A DNA stretch of 64,000 nt from Chrysaora quinquecirrha (GCA_014526335.1 JACTAT010000037.1:3360394-3424393); one strand, 5' to 3'. Shown: positions 32,102 to 43,702, numbered from the stretch's first letter. The notes: generated by a model not told the origin, from the sequence alone. A program made the numbers and translations.

Positions 32102-32532
32102 GAAAGCTAGAGGGCCGAATGTGCATGACACTACAGGCTAGAGACGCAGAAGTGTGCACATGCACATGTACGTATACGGCTGGATGCGTACGAAGTGGGT
32201 TGATGGAGGTAGATCTTCGTGGGAGTGCAGTGCTGCTGAGAAGGTGTGGTGAGTACTCTGGCCAGTTGGAACAGTGGGCGTGGCATTCGTGGAAGCCCAG
32301 CTTGCTCTTTAATAGTGTTGCAAAGGATGGGCTTCCGGTTGCGGCTGTACGAATGTGGTAAGGTTGGTGCATCTTCCGGCATCTGGAGCGAAAGATGTGG
32401 AAAACGGCAAACGGTCGGTAACTTGCACACTCTTTGTAGAGTAGGGGAATTTTGTGTCGAGAGATGCCTGGTATCTGGCAAGTCGTGGTGGTGTGCTGAC
32501 ATGTATGCAGAATTTGACATTAGTACTATTGG

Positions 32533-32534
32533 AA

Positions 32535-32570
<36 letters not shown>

Positions 32571-32672
32571 ATTGTACGGTTGAGTTACCAACGTTTGCGG
32601 TAATCGCAGGGGTCAGCCAAACCGAACTGCAATGGAAAGGCCTCGCCCTGGAAGAATCTCCTTGTTGATCAA
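32533..32672 (-). pseudogene. U1: U1 3' portion (nt 26-165), LINE junction
   Basis: Starts TTGATCAACAAGGA directly after the family B poly(A). Its partner is the 39-nt 5' piece at 37943-37981; nt 26-39 are present on both sides, so they form a 14-bp target duplication. Confidence 0.94.
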
Positions 32673-33367
32673 TTTTTTTTTTTTTCGTTTGAGTCTGGCG
32701 AATGCCAGCACCCGTTTAATTTACTAAATCAAAAATATTTACAAAAATTTAAAGTAAAAAAATAAAATAAAGTAATTACAAAAATAGAAATTATTTTAAA
32801 ATGAATACATGTTTGAATTGCTGATTACGATACTTTAAGTGTTCATTGAAAGTGAATACTTGTTTGAATTTCTGATTATGATACATAACATTTATAATAG
32901 CATGAATTAACGCTGAACTTGAATGGACATGCTTCATTTGAGTGAAATTCAGTAAAGGGTTAATGATGTTGCTCCTTAAAAACTGGAGCTAAAATTCGCT
33001 AAACTTGCTAGCGATGTGTTACTTCATGTATATTCATGCTCGAAATATTAGAATCTAAATACTAAATGTTATGAAATGCAAATAAAATCATTAGTTATTA
33101 ATTTAGAAAAATACAGCTATAAAATAGAGATATGTTAGGTAGCAAAAATATACAACGATACATTTCAACAAGATGTCCATAAGGAGCATCAAGTATGTAT
33201 CACATGGTTCTAAAGTACGGAGTTTAGTGAGAAATTTTCTGATTCTCACAGGCGAGGGGATCGAAAGCAAAATGTAACCAACGGATTCCGTTGGTCAGCG
33301 GTAGTGTTTTCCCGCGCGAAATGCAGTGATTTTAACATTGTTGTTGTTGTTCAAAGTAATAGAGGCT

Positions 33368-36300
33368 TTAGATGTTTAAGTGTAAGTTATTATTTACAAC
33401 TGAAGCCAAAACATTGTTTCGACACCAGTTGGTTTTAAATAAGGAAAGGGTGGCATTTGAGTCTTTAGAGAGGTTAAATTGATCTTTGATTTTACGTTTT
33501 AGTTTGGATTTAAAAGTATCTGAGGGGTTATTTACTTCGTTATCGAAAACAATTTTATTTCTTGTTGACCAGATAGAGCGGAGTGCAATATCGCGAATAG
33601 TTATAGCTGGAATAAAAGCTTGCATAGTTTTATTTAAAGCAAAACCAATAACAACAAAGAATTCTAAGTTATCAAGGTCGATGTTTAGGTTTAGATGGAG
33701 ATCTTTAATCAGTTGAATTGCTTGTTGCCAAAGGTCCTTAACCATGGGACAGCGAACAAAGAGATGAACAGAGGTCTCCCTGTTCCTTTGACAGCGTAAA
33801 CAATTCGGATTATCAATAATGTTGTGTCTTGAGAGTTTATCAGCGGTTGGTAGGGCAAGCTGGATTAACTTCCATTGTAGGTCACAAGATTTACGATCGT
33901 TATCGCGAGAGAAAATCGACTTGAAAATAAATTTCCAGTCTAAATAACCGAATTTACTATCCCAAAATAATCTAAATTTTTGAGAAGCCAAATCAAGAGT
34001 AGAAGCGATCAGATGTTGATAAAAGTCTTTCGAAGTTAGTTTCGAAAGAGGTTTATTCAACCCTGTTAGAGGGAGTTTAAAATCGACAGAAAAGCGATCG
34101 GGGGGTGCAACGTTATTATGAACGACTTCCCGATACTCAGGAGGTATACAGGAGAGAATGATATCGTGATCTTTTTTCCTAAAGTTATCTCCAACGAGTT
34201 CTTGAAGGGCAAGACTCGGGAGAAATCCGGGGGAGAGTTCGTAAGTCACGTCTCGAACAAGGGTAACCCCTGCATCGATCCATGACTGTACAGAGAGAAG
34301 TTTTTCTTTTGCAATTAGAGAGTTGTCGAACAAAGGTTCATTGAAAATTTCAACAGCAGGATTTGGATTAGATCGTTTGTTATCGCATAAGTTCAGATAG
34401 GATTTCAAAAGCGATTTATAGAAACAAGGCAATTTATTAATTTGTCTTGTGTTCAGAAAGCATTTCAAAACATTAGCCCCAGCATTAAGATTTTTGTATT
34501 TGCCAAGGAAATGATTGAATAGGATTTTCCATTTCCCTGTTTGTTTAGAATCAAAGAGCTTGGCGAGCCAAGACAATTGTAGGCTTTGGGCTTTCTTTTC
34601 TATGTCGACAAAATTGAGGCCGCCATCAATGTATGGAAGCTTAGCCTGAATATGTTTGATTGGCGGCTTCTTGCCGTTGAAGAGAAAAGCCCATAGAAAT
34701 TCGTTCAGTTTTTTAAGAGCCCATGGGGGTATAGGGAAAATAGTGGCTGTGTAAAGGAGAGCAGAGGTGGCGAGTTGGTTAGCAACAATAGCTTTCCCGC
34801 GAAAAGTTAGATCACGGTTTTTCCAAAGATTGAGGGTTTTCTGGAACTTTAAAATCTTAGAATCCCAATTTAATTTTGAGATATTTCCAATTCCGAAAAA
34901 GATTCCCAGGATTTTCAGAGATTTCTTAGACCAGTCAAAGCCGTAAGGAGAGTCTGATCTATTTTTAAAACTACCCAGCCAGAGGCCTTCGCTTTTGTCA
35001 GTATTTATTTTAGCACCTGTGGCTTTTTCAAATTTTGAAAGGTGATGTTGGCAGGCTAAGATGGAGGTATTTCCTTGTAGGATTAAGGTTGTGTCATCGG
35101 CATACTGTACGATTTTGAATTCTGTTTTGTTGACAGTAATACCTTTAATTTTTGAATCTTTTCTGATGTTTTCTGCGAAAACCTCAGCAATGACTACATA
35201 GAGAAGGGCCGATAGAGGGCAACCCTGTCTGACCCCTCGAGAGGGAGAAAAAGTTTCCGAAATGTAACCATTTACTTTAACAGAGCTTTTGATGTCTGTG
35301 TACAAGAGTTTGACCCAGCTAATAAAAACCGGACCGAAGTTCAGTTTTTCGAGAGTCTTGAAAAGGAAACCCCAGTTTACCCGGTCAAAAGCCTTCATTT
35401 GGTCAATTGCGAGTAAGCCCACGGGTAGGTTTTGATCCTCGCTAATTTGTACTAGATCGCGTAAAACATGGCAATTTGATAAAATTGTTCGTCCTGGAAC
35501 AGAACAGGTTTGGTCTTCAGAGATAATTGACGATAGAACCGATGAAAGGCGATTAGAAATAACCTTAGCAATGAGTTTATAATCGCAATTCAGTAAACTA
35601 ATTGGTCTCCAGTTTTCAATCCTTTCTCGTTCACCTTTCTTAAATAAACAAGAAACGAGAGCAACTTTCTGCGAAGGGGTTAGATTTTTGTTTATAAAAC
35701 ATTCATTGATAACTTCTAGCAGGCAATCGGACAGCTTTTTCCAAAAGACTTTGTAGAATTCATAGGGTAAGCCATCAGTACCGGGTGATTTGTTATTTAG
35801 CATTTGGCTTAAGGCTAGAGAGAGTTCCTTCATAGTAATAACGCCCTCGCAGAGTTGTTTCTGGTTTGCAGAAAGGGTCCTAGAGAGATTTGTTAAGAGT
35901 TCGTTTTGCGCGGTTTCATCTACAGGTTCTTCAGTGTACAAGTCTTCGTAAAAGGTTTTCACAGAATCCAGTATTTGATTTGGTGCAGTTACAATATTGC
36001 CCTGTTTATCTCTAATCGCCCTCATGGTTCTATCGCCCTGGCGTTTCTTTTCCAGTGAACAAAAATAGGAGGTGACCTTTTCACCTTGTTCTGCCCATTT
36101 TGCTTTAGCACGAATTTTAGTAGCCTCGGCCTCTTGGGTCTCTATGCGTTTAATTTCGTTAGATATAGTTTTGGTGAGGGTAACGAACCTAGGGTCTCCT
36201 CTTCTTTCCGCTTTGCATTTAGAATTACGTAGTTTTTTATATAATTGGGATTTCCTTTTCAAGGCTTCTTTCTTGCGTTTTGCTGAGAAAACCTTTGCTA

Positions 36301-37200
36301 TTTCACGGATTCGTGACTTTCCATATTCCCACCAGTCAGACAAGGAGTCAAAGCCCCTTTTTCTGCCCTTCCAGGAGTCTATGAAGTCATTAATGAGGTC
36401 AATGAAGGTTTGTTCTTTTAGAATAGAAGTATTTAGCATCCAGGAGCCCGGACCGCGTTTAATTTTAGAGAAATCAAGTTTTAAAATGACTTTATCATGA
36501 TCTGAGTGGGGGAAGGGGTTAATAAAACAATTAGTAAATTTATCGCGAAATTCGCGGGAAGTGTAGAACCTATCGAGTCTGCTAAAAGATCCGTGAGGAC
36601 TGAGATAGGTGAATTCTTTTTTAGTAGGGTTCTGAGTACGCCAGATATCTTCTAAGTTAAAATGGGTTAGGAAAGATTTGAGGTTAAGAGTTGTTCTGTC
36701 TACGTAAACGACATTATTTGATCTATCAAGGTCATTATTCAAAACGCAGTTAAAATCACCGCCGACAATAAAAGGGAAAGTACGTGGGTACTTATCTAAG
36801 TCGTTTTGGAGGTTTTGTAAAATTGTTTGCGACGAACAATGCCGTCTTTGCCTCCCGTAGGAGCGTAAATATTGACTAAAATAAGCCGGTTGTCATCGAT
36901 TGAAAGGTCTAAGATTACATAATGACCTGTATTGCAGGCATAATGTGAATGAATTGTGGTGTTGATTTTATCAGAGATTAAAATCGAGACACCCTTTCTG
37001 TTGTCTGTTGACACAGAATGAAAGGATTTTCCTTTCCAATTCACGAAGGTTTTATCGAGTTCTGAGGAATTTAAATGCGTTTCTTGCAACAAGATTATGT
37101 CAAAATTTTTCGAAAATAAATGTTGGAAAATCGTGTCACGACGACGGGGGTCTCGCAACCCATTCACGTTTATACTTGCAATAGAAGCCATAGTAAACAT
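33368..37200 (-). pseudogene. Family B ORF2 (APE-RT), one frameshift
   Basis: About 1,275 codons in two frames joined near 36800. The APE domain has I-N-V-N-G, L-Q-E-T-H-L, G-G-D-F-N and F-P-H-S-D-H-D. The RT has K-S-P-G-T-D-G-L-P, N-W-R-P-I-S-L-L-N, F-D-R-V-N-W, R-Q-G-C-P-L-S and Y-A-D-D (35092-35106). A C-terminal motif reads C-L-R-C...H-L-F-V-R-C (about 33805-33745). The 1124-codon second frame is fully open. The single shift sits beside short homopolymers, so it may be real or an assembly error. Most complete family B ORF2 here. Confidence 0.9.
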
Positions 37201-37237
37201 AGATTAAAGGAAAAATTATACTGAATAGCTGGATGTT

Positions 37238-37942
37238 TTAAGTACTTGTTTTACCTTGGGTCTTTTTATTTTTACTGGATTTTTTTTCGGGTGTCGTTGG
37301 GATACTGCGCTTTGTGCCTTTTTTATAGGGAGCATAGTTCTGGATGTCCAATTGAGCTTTGGTATTTTTAGATTCATCTTGGCCTGAGGGTGTTGCTGTG
37401 GTGTTTTTGGGAGTCGCGGTAGCTTCAGAGATTTGTGGTGTTGGCTTGTTGTTAGTTGTTGGTGCATTGGTGGGTTTTTCGGGCTTAGCAATTACTTCAG
37501 GAGACTTTGGTGGTGTTTCCTCTGGGTCATCTTTAGGCATTTCTTCGTTCACCCCTTCAGGTTCTCCTGCGAAAGGATCTGTTGATGGTGGGTTTTCTGT
37601 TAATTCAGTGATGTCATCATCATCATCTTGTACTTCATCAGACATTAATCGTCCTCTTGGTCGCTTGATAACCACAAATCGCTCGCACTCTTGCTTTTTG
37701 TGATCGGTTGCTCCGCAGAGGTAACAGTGTTTTAAATTCCTTGAAGGGCAATCCCCGGTTCTGTGGGTATCTTGCATACATATATTGCAGAACACGGGTT
37801 TGCCCTTGTAGGAGAGGGAAATCTTTTTGTTTTTAATAATGAGAAAGGAGGGCAAGTCTTTCCCACCTGATGGAAACATCGTAACGAGGCGTTTGCCGTT
37901 GAAGACATTAGGAAAACCTTCCCATGTTTGTTTCCAGATACG
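37238..37942 (-). pseudogene. Family B ORF1, 5'-truncated
   Basis: Open from the first base at the U1 junction (R-I-W-K-Q-T) for 234 codons to the stop. It aligns with the family A ORF1 at N-I-W-x-Q-T/K...G-K-R-L. Two CCHC knuckles: C-N-I-C-M-Q-D-T-H-R-T-G-D-C and C-Y-L-C-G-A-T-D-H-K-K-Q-E-C. A Pro/Thr/Lys-rich tail follows, without the poly-Q tracts of family A. No start codon survives. The stop is 37 bp before the ORF2 ATG, a shorter gap than in family A. Confidence 0.85.
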
Positions 37943-37981
37943 TCCTTGTTGATCAAGATGTCTTCCCCGTCAGGTAAGTAT
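37943..37981 (-). pseudogene. U1: U1 5' fragment (nt 1-39), LINE junction
   Basis: Runs through TTGATCAACAAGGA before the family B element; longer than the 21-nt fragments at family A junctions. Confidence 0.93.
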
Positions 37982-38332
37982 GCAGGATTTTTCTAGCAGA
38001 GGAGCGTCGTCCAGGAACTTCTCGTTTCAAATGTGGTACATTGGCAACGGACCACAAGTGAAAGGCTGGCACTTCCATTCCGTTGAGATCGGCAAGGGAT
38101 GAGAACAGATTTGGTAAGACTCGTCGCGGTTGGAACTTTCAGCACTAATGCTATGCGATGGTGAAAGGTCGAAATAATAAGACAAAGCAAATGCTGTTTC
38201 CTGTATAATAATTGTTGATGCGGTGCAATGTGAGAGATGGATGGCTAACACATCCGCAAGACGATGACGACAGAAAGAGATGTGAGGATGAAGAAGGTTT
38301 TCTGTGTTGCTTGTTTTACACTTCAAGATGAG

Positions 38333-38517
38333 GGGTGGGCCATCCATGGCGGCACTGCAATACCAGGACAACCCGTGTCCGGGGTGAAGCAAGCTTCAGA
38401 CCCACGGACCAATTCAAAAATCAGTTTAATATTTGAGCACCCTTGGGTGCATATCAGATATTAAGCTGATAAGAACAGATACTACACTTGATCTTAGCCA
38501 AAAGGCCGAGAAGCGAT
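38333..38517 (-). ncRNA. U2: U2 snRNA, Sm-site variant
   Basis: Complete, but one G is missing after the Sm U-run (ATTTTTGAATTGG here, ATTTTTGGAATTGG elsewhere). It still fits a loose Sm consensus (A-U5-G-purine). Shared with the neighbouring copy at 39740-39924. Confidence 0.94.
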
Positions 38518-38669
38518 AACGAACTAGTCTTCGCTTCAGGCCGCGTCTCCACGTGTTGCAATCACACGTGGGTGCAGGACAACGACACGGAATTGCCAGT
38601 CAGTGCGTGTGCAATACCTGGCTGGCTACGCTACGTCGGTTGAAAAGAAGGACTGCAATTGCAAAAGTG

Positions 38670-38789
38670 AAGCCTACAACACCAGGTGTTCCCAGGCGGT
38701 CACCCATCCAGGTACTGACCTGGCCCGACCATGCTTGACTGCGGTGATCGGACGAGAACCGGTATATTCATGGTGGTATGGTCGTAGGC
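38670..38789 (-). rRNA. 5S rRNA: 5S rRNA
   Basis: Full 120 nt, T4 terminator run. Confidence 0.97.
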
Positions 38790-39220
38790 GAAAGCTAGAG
38801 GGCCGAATGTGCATGACACTACAGGCTAGAGACGCAGAAGTGTGCACACGCACATGTACGTATACGGCTTGATGCGTACGAAGTGGGTTGATGGAGGTAG
38901 ATCTTCGTGGGTGTGCAGTGCTGCCGAGAAGGTGTGGTGAGTACTCTGGCCAGTTGGAACAGCGGGCGTGGCATCGTGGAAGCCCAGCTTGCTCTTTAAC
39001 AGTGTTGCAAAGGATGGGCTTCCGGTTGCGGCTGTACGAATGTGGTAAAGGTTGGTGCATCTTCCGGCATCTGGAGCGAAAGATGTGGAAAACGGCAAGC
39101 GGTCGGTAACTTGCACACTCTTTGTAGAGCAGGGGAATTTTGTGTCGAGAGATGCCTGGTATCTGGCAAGTCGTGGTGGTGTTCTGACATGCATGCAGAA
39201 TTTGACATTAGTACTATTGG

Positions 39221-39222
39221 AA

Positions 39223-39258
<36 letters not shown>

Positions 39259-39385
39259 ATTGTACGGTCGAGTTACCAACGTTTGCGGTAATCGCAGGGG
39301 TCAGCCAAACCGAACTGCAATGGAAAGGCCTCGCCCTGGAAGAATCTCCTTGTTGATCAAGATGTCTTCCCCGTCAGGTAAGTAT
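39221..39385 (-). ncRNA. U1: U1 snRNA
   Basis: Complete, GGGG variant. Confidence 0.95.
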
Positions 39386-39739
39386 GCAGGATTTTTCTAG
39401 CAGAGGGAGCGTCGTCCAGGAACTTCTCGTTTCAAATGTGGTACATTGGCAACGGACCACAAGTGAAAGGCTGGCACTTCCATTCCGTTGAGATCGGCAA
39501 GGGATGAGAACAGATTTGGTAAGACTCGTCGCGGTTGGAACTTTCAGCACTAATGCTATGCGATGGTGAAAGGTCGAAATAATAAGACAAAGCAAATGCT
39601 GTTTCCTGTATAATAATTGTTGATGCGGTGCAATGTGAGAGATGGATGGCTAACACATCCGCAAGACGATGACGACAGAAAGAGATGTGAGGATGAAGAA
39701 GGTTTTTCTGTGTTGCTTGTTTTACACTTCAAGATGAGG

Positions 39740-39924
39740 GGGTGGGCCATCCATGGCGGCACTGCAATACCAGGACAACCCGTGTCCGGGGTGAAGCAAG
39801 CTTCAGACCCACGGACCAATTCAAAAATCAGTTTAATATTTGAGCACCCTTGGGTGCATATCAGATATTAAGCTGATAAGAACAGATACTACACTTGATC
39901 TTAGCCAAAAGGCCGAGAAGCGAT
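39740..39924 (-). ncRNA. U2: U2 snRNA, Sm-site variant
   Basis: Complete; same one-base Sm-site variant as 38333-38517, which suggests the two neighbouring units arose by a recent duplication. Confidence 0.94.
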
Positions 39925-40078
39925 AACGAACTAGTCTTCGCTTCAGGCCGCGTCTCCACACGTGTTGCAATCACACGTGGGTGCAGGACAACGACACGGA
40001 ATTGCCAGTCAGTGCGTGTGCAATACCTGGCTGGCTACGCTACGTCGGTTGAAAAGAAGGACTGCAATTGCAAAAGTG

Positions 40079-40198
40079 AAGCCTACAACACCAGGTGTTC
40101 CCAGGCGGTCACCCATCCAGGTACTGACCTGGCCCGACCATGCTTGACTGCGGTGATCGGACGAGAACCGGTATATTCATGGTGGTATGGTCGTAGGC
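40079..40198 (-). rRNA. 5S rRNA: 5S rRNA
   Basis: Full 120 nt, T4 terminator run. Confidence 0.97.
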
Positions 40199-40628
40199 GA
40201 AAGCTAGAGGGCCGAATGTGCATGACACTACAGGCTAGAGACGCAGAAGTGTGCACACGCACATGTACGTATACGGCTTGATGCGTACGAAGTGGGTTGA
40301 TGGAGGTAGATCTTCGTGGGTGTGCAGTGCTGCCGAGAAGGTGTGGTGAGTACTCTGGCCAGTTGGAACAGCGGGCGTGGCATCGTGGAAGCCCAGCTTG
40401 CTCTTTAACAGTGTTGCAAAGGATGGGCTTCCGGTTGCGGCTGTACGAATGTGGTAAAGGTTGGTGCATCTTCCGGCATCTGGAGCGAAAGATGTGGAAA
40501 ACGGCAAGCGGTCGGTAACTTGCACACTCTTTGTAGAGCAGGGAATTTTGTGTCGAGAGATGCCTGGTATCTGGCAAGTCGTGGTGGTGTTCTGACATGC
40601 ATGCAGAATTTGACATTAGTACTATTGG

Positions 40629-40630
40629 AA

Positions 40631-40665
<35 letters not shown>

Positions 40666-40767
40666 ATTGTACGGTCGAGTTACCAACGTTTGCGGTAATC
40701 GCAGGGGTCAGCCAAACCGAACTGCAATGGAAAGGCCTCGCCCTGGAAGAATCTCCTTGTTGATCAA
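40629..40767 (-). pseudogene. U1: U1 3' portion (nt 26 onward), LINE junction
   Basis: One G is missing in the 3'-terminal stem (GAAGGGACTAG on the plus strand, GAAGGGGACTAG elsewhere). The junction to the element is TTGATCAA without intervening poly(A). Confidence 0.92.
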
Positions 40768-40872
40768 CAATTTAATAAACGCAATACAAAATTCTACTGT
40801 TCTATAAGGATGGATGGACGGGAAGAGGCAAAAAGAGAAAAAAAGAAAGAAAACATGGAAACGAGGCAAGTC

Positions 40873-40944
40873 TCATGGGATGTTGATTTTCAGTTTTCGA
40901 TTCTCAAGGGATGCTAGGACATTGATACGAAGTAGGGAAGGCAT
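40873..40944 (-). pseudogene. Residual in-frame mini-ORF2 (23 codons)
   Basis: The ORF2 start (M-P-S-L-L-R-I-N-V) is joined in frame to the ORF2 terminus (L-A-S-L-E-N-R-K-L-K-I-N-I-P), deleting essentially all of the protein. The join has a short GTC homology. The in-frame result may be chance (1 in 3). Confidence 0.75.
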
Positions 40945-41064
40945 TGAAATTTAGGGTTGTGCGGCAAAATTCATTTGTTAAGTAATTTATTTAATTATGA
41001 AAATTATTGAAAATTAAAGAGAAAAAAGAAACAAAAAAGGATGAGTGTCAATATTTGCTGCGTG

Positions 41065-42273
41065 TTATTTTTTGTGCTTTTTCTTCTGTGATTTCCCTTT
41101 GTCTATCAGTTCCTGGTATGTCTTTTGAGAAGATGATGATGATGATGATGCCATTCGTCTTTTGTGCTGGGAATGTGTTGGTTGTGGTTGGGGTGTTGAG
41201 GTTGGTTGAGTGAGTGAAGAATCAGATGTGATGACTGGTGATGATGTTCGTGTTGATGGAGCGGAATAATGAAAGAGTGTGGAGGCAATAGCGGGAGTGA
41301 TGGTGGGTTGTGTTGGTGTGATTTGAGTTAACTGGGGTGAATATTCTTGGGTTGGATTGGAGTTTGCGAATGGAGTAGATGAACGTTGTCTTCGTCGAGG
41401 CAATGGAATTGGAGAGCATTGTGGAAGAATGGATTGGGAGTTGCATTGTTGGGTGACTGGAGATGCTGGTGAAGTTGGAATTGTGGTGTCTGATTTGGAT
41501 GATTCTAATGATTGAGTTGGTTTGGATGGCGTTGTATGGGAAATGGAACTGGGGTCATCAGTCTGACTTCCACTGCAGGCGTCAAACTGTGTTACGTCTT
41601 GGTCTTCTGTGTTAGAGTCATTGTCATCCTGTTGTTGTTGTTGTTGTTGTTGTTGTTGCGTTGGCAAGGGCCTAAGCCTATACTTAGGCCCTGCTGGTCT
41701 GTCCTGTTGATCTGTCTCGCTGTCACTGTGTTGTTGTTGTTGCTGTTCTGTGGATAAGGGCCTAAGTCTCTTAGGCAGTGGCCTGTCCAAGTCACTGTCA
41801 TAGTTGGAAAGTATAACTGTGTCACTGTTGTTGTCACTGTTACGTATTGTATTGTGTGTTGTGTATCTGTCACCGTTTAGTCTAATGTCACAGTCAACGT
41901 AGTTGTGGCCGTCGTCTCCACAGTAGAAGCAGAGCTTCAGACCCCTAAGATTGCAGTTGATGGTGAGGTGAAGGGTTGAATTACAATGCATGCAGATTGG
42001 TTGACGTCCTCGATATGAAATTAAGATTTTGTGGCCTGAGATGACAATGAATGGGGGCAGTGGATTTTCTGGGTTGGGATAAATGGTACAGAGACGTTTT
42101 CCAGTGGAGATGGATGGAAATTCTTGATATTTTTGGTGCCAGATGTTGATTATTCTGCCGTGAGGGTGGAGTTGTTCATAGATTTGTGAATTCAAGATGT
42201 CTGGTGTGGCAAATGGAATGGTGATGAGGGTTGGTCTGGAACGAATTGGTGTGATGGGTAATGGATGCTCTGG
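41065..42273 (-). pseudogene. Family A ORF1, 5'-truncated, otherwise open
   Basis: About 402 codons are open from the U1 junction (E-H-P-L-P-I-T-P) to the stop. Two intact CCHC knuckles: C-M-H-C-N-S-T-L-H and C-F-Y-C-G-D-D-G-H. Two D-R-P...R-L-R-P plus poly-Q repeats lie at about 41790-41630, followed by a Ser-rich (GAT-repeat-encoded) and basic tail. No start codon at the 5' end, so no translation is expected. Very close to the ORF1 at 16375-18049, with which it forms an ORF1-only sublineage. Confidence 0.82.
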
Positions 42274-42294
42274 TCTTCCCCGTCAGGTAAGTAT
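42274..42294 (-). pseudogene. U1: U1 5' fragment (nt 1-21), LINE junction
   Basis: GGGG variant, ends AAGA at the ORF1-only element. Confidence 0.9.
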
Positions 42295-42648
42295 GCAGGA
42301 TTTTTCTAGCAGAGGGAGCGTCGTCCAGGAACTTCTCGTTTCAAATGTGGTACATTGGCAACGGACCACAAGTGAAAGGCTGGCACTTCCATTCCGTTGA
42401 GATCGGCAAGGGATGAGAACAGATTTGGTAAGACTCGTCGCGGTTGGAACTTTCAGCACTAATGCTATGCGATGGTGAAAGGTCGAAATAATAAGACAAA
42501 GCAAATGCTGTTTCCTGTATAATAATTGTTGATGCGGTGCAATGTGAGAGATGGATGGCTAACACATCCGCAAGACGATGACGACAGAAAGAGATGTGAG
42601 GATGAAGAAGGTTTTTCTGTGTTGCTTGTTTTACACTTCAAGATGAGG

Positions 42649-42834
42649 GGGTGGGCCATCCATGGCGGCACTGCAATACCAGGATAACCTGTGTCCGGGG
42701 TGAAGCAAGCTTCAGACCCACGGACCAATTCCAAAAATCAGTTTAATATTTGAGCACCCTTGGGTGCATATCAGATATTAAGCTGATAAGAACAGATACT
42801 ACACTTGATCTTAGCCAAAAGGCCGAGAAGCGAT
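42649..42834 (-). ncRNA. U2: U2 snRNA
   Basis: Complete with normal Sm site; two bases in the 3' stem region read ACACAGGTTATCC where others have ACACGGGTTGTCC, shared with the next copy. Confidence 0.95.
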
Positions 42835-42988
42835 AACGAACTAGTCTTCGCTTCAGGCCGCGTCTCCACACGTGTTGCAATCACACGTGGGTGCAGGACA
42901 GCGACACGGAATTGCCAGTCAGTGCGTGTGCAATACCTGGCTGGCTACGCTACGTCGGTTGAAAAGAAGGACTGCAATTGCAAAAGTG

Positions 42989-43108
42989 AAGCCTACAACA
43001 CCAGGTGTTCCCAGGCGGTCACCCATCCAGGTACTGACCTGGCCCGACCATGCTTGACTGCGGTGATCGGACGAGAACCGGTATATTCATGGTGGTATGG
43101 TCGTAGGC
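42989..43108 (-). rRNA. 5S rRNA: 5S rRNA
   Basis: Full 120 nt, T4 terminator run. Confidence 0.97.
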
Positions 43109-43538
43109 GAAAGCTAGAGGGCCGAATGTGCATGACACTACAGGCTAGAGACGCAGAAGTGTGCACACGCACATGTACGTATACGGCTTGATGCGTACGA
43201 AGTGGGTTGATGGAGGTAGATCTTCGTGGGTGTGCAGTGCTGCCGAGAAGGTGTGGTGAGTACTCTGGCCAGTTGGAACAGCGGGCGTGGCATCGTGGAA
43301 GCCCAGCTTGCTCTTTAACAGTGTTGCAAAGGATGGGCTTCCGGTTGCGGCTGTACGAATGTGGTAAGGTTGGTGCATCTTCCGGCATCTGGAGCGAAAG
43401 ATGTGGAAAACGGCAAGCGGTCGGTAACTTGCACACTCTTTGTAGAGCAGGGGAATTTTGTGTCGAGAGATGCCTGGTATCTGGCAAGTCGTGGTGGTGT
43501 TCTGACATGCATGCAGAATTTGACATTAGTACTATTGG

Positions 43539-43540
43539 AA

Positions 43541-43576
<36 letters not shown>

Positions 43577-43702
43577 ATTGTACGGTCGAGTTACCAACGT
43601 TTGCGGTAATCGCAGGGGTCAGCCAAACCGAACTGCAATGGAAAGGCCTCGCCCTGGAAGAATCTCCTTGTTGATCAAGATGTCTTCCCGTCAGGTAAGT
43701 AT
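43539..43702 (-). ncRNA. U1: U1 snRNA
   Basis: Complete, GGG variant. Confidence 0.95.

Larger units (their letters stand above)
31802..32672 (-). repeat. U2-5S-U1 array segment between two LINEs
   Basis: U2 nt 1-25, 154-bp spacer, 5S, U1-5S spacer 32102-32532 and U1 nt 26-165. Shortest array island in the window: both flanking snRNA genes are split, leaving one intact 5S gene. Confidence 0.95.
32673..37942 (-). mobile_element. U1 LINE family B, 5'-truncated in ORF1
   Basis: A 5.3-kb element in U1, same orientation as U1. Target duplication TTGATCAACAAGGA on both sides. It starts inside ORF1. Its ORFs are clearly homologous to family A but diverged throughout, so this is a separate lineage using the same target palindrome. 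The 3' UTR (32673-33367) is AT-rich and ends with the hairpin CTGGC-GAAT-GCCAG (32694-32707, as read on the plus strand) and about 12 A. Confidence 0.92.
37943..40767 (-). repeat. U1-U2-5S array segment, two units
   Basis: U1 nt 1-39, U2, 5S, complete U1, U2, 5S, then the 3' part of U1. Spacers 37982-38332, 38790-39220, 39386-39739 and 40199-40628 contain only promoter-like and 3'-flank sequence. These units share marker bases (GCGGGCGTGGCATCG, GGTCGAAATAA) with 42274-45296 and not with the other segments. Confidence 0.95.
40768..42273 (-). mobile_element. Family A ORF1-only copy, both ends truncated
   Basis: A 1.5-kb insert in U1 with most of ORF1, a drastically deleted ORF2 and part of the 3' UTR. 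The 5' junction is after U1 nt 21, as in full-length family A copies, although ORF1 is truncated there. The 3' end stops about 500 bp short of the usual terminus: hairpin and poly(A) are missing and the 3' UTR abuts U1 nt 26. 40768-40872 is 3' UTR, and 40945-41064 lies between the ORFs. Confidence 0.85.

Noticed and set aside
32685..33367. Possible tRNA-derived SINE in the family B 3' UTR
   Set aside because: No A/B box pair or cloverleaf could be drawn; it is continuous with the LINE in both family B copies.
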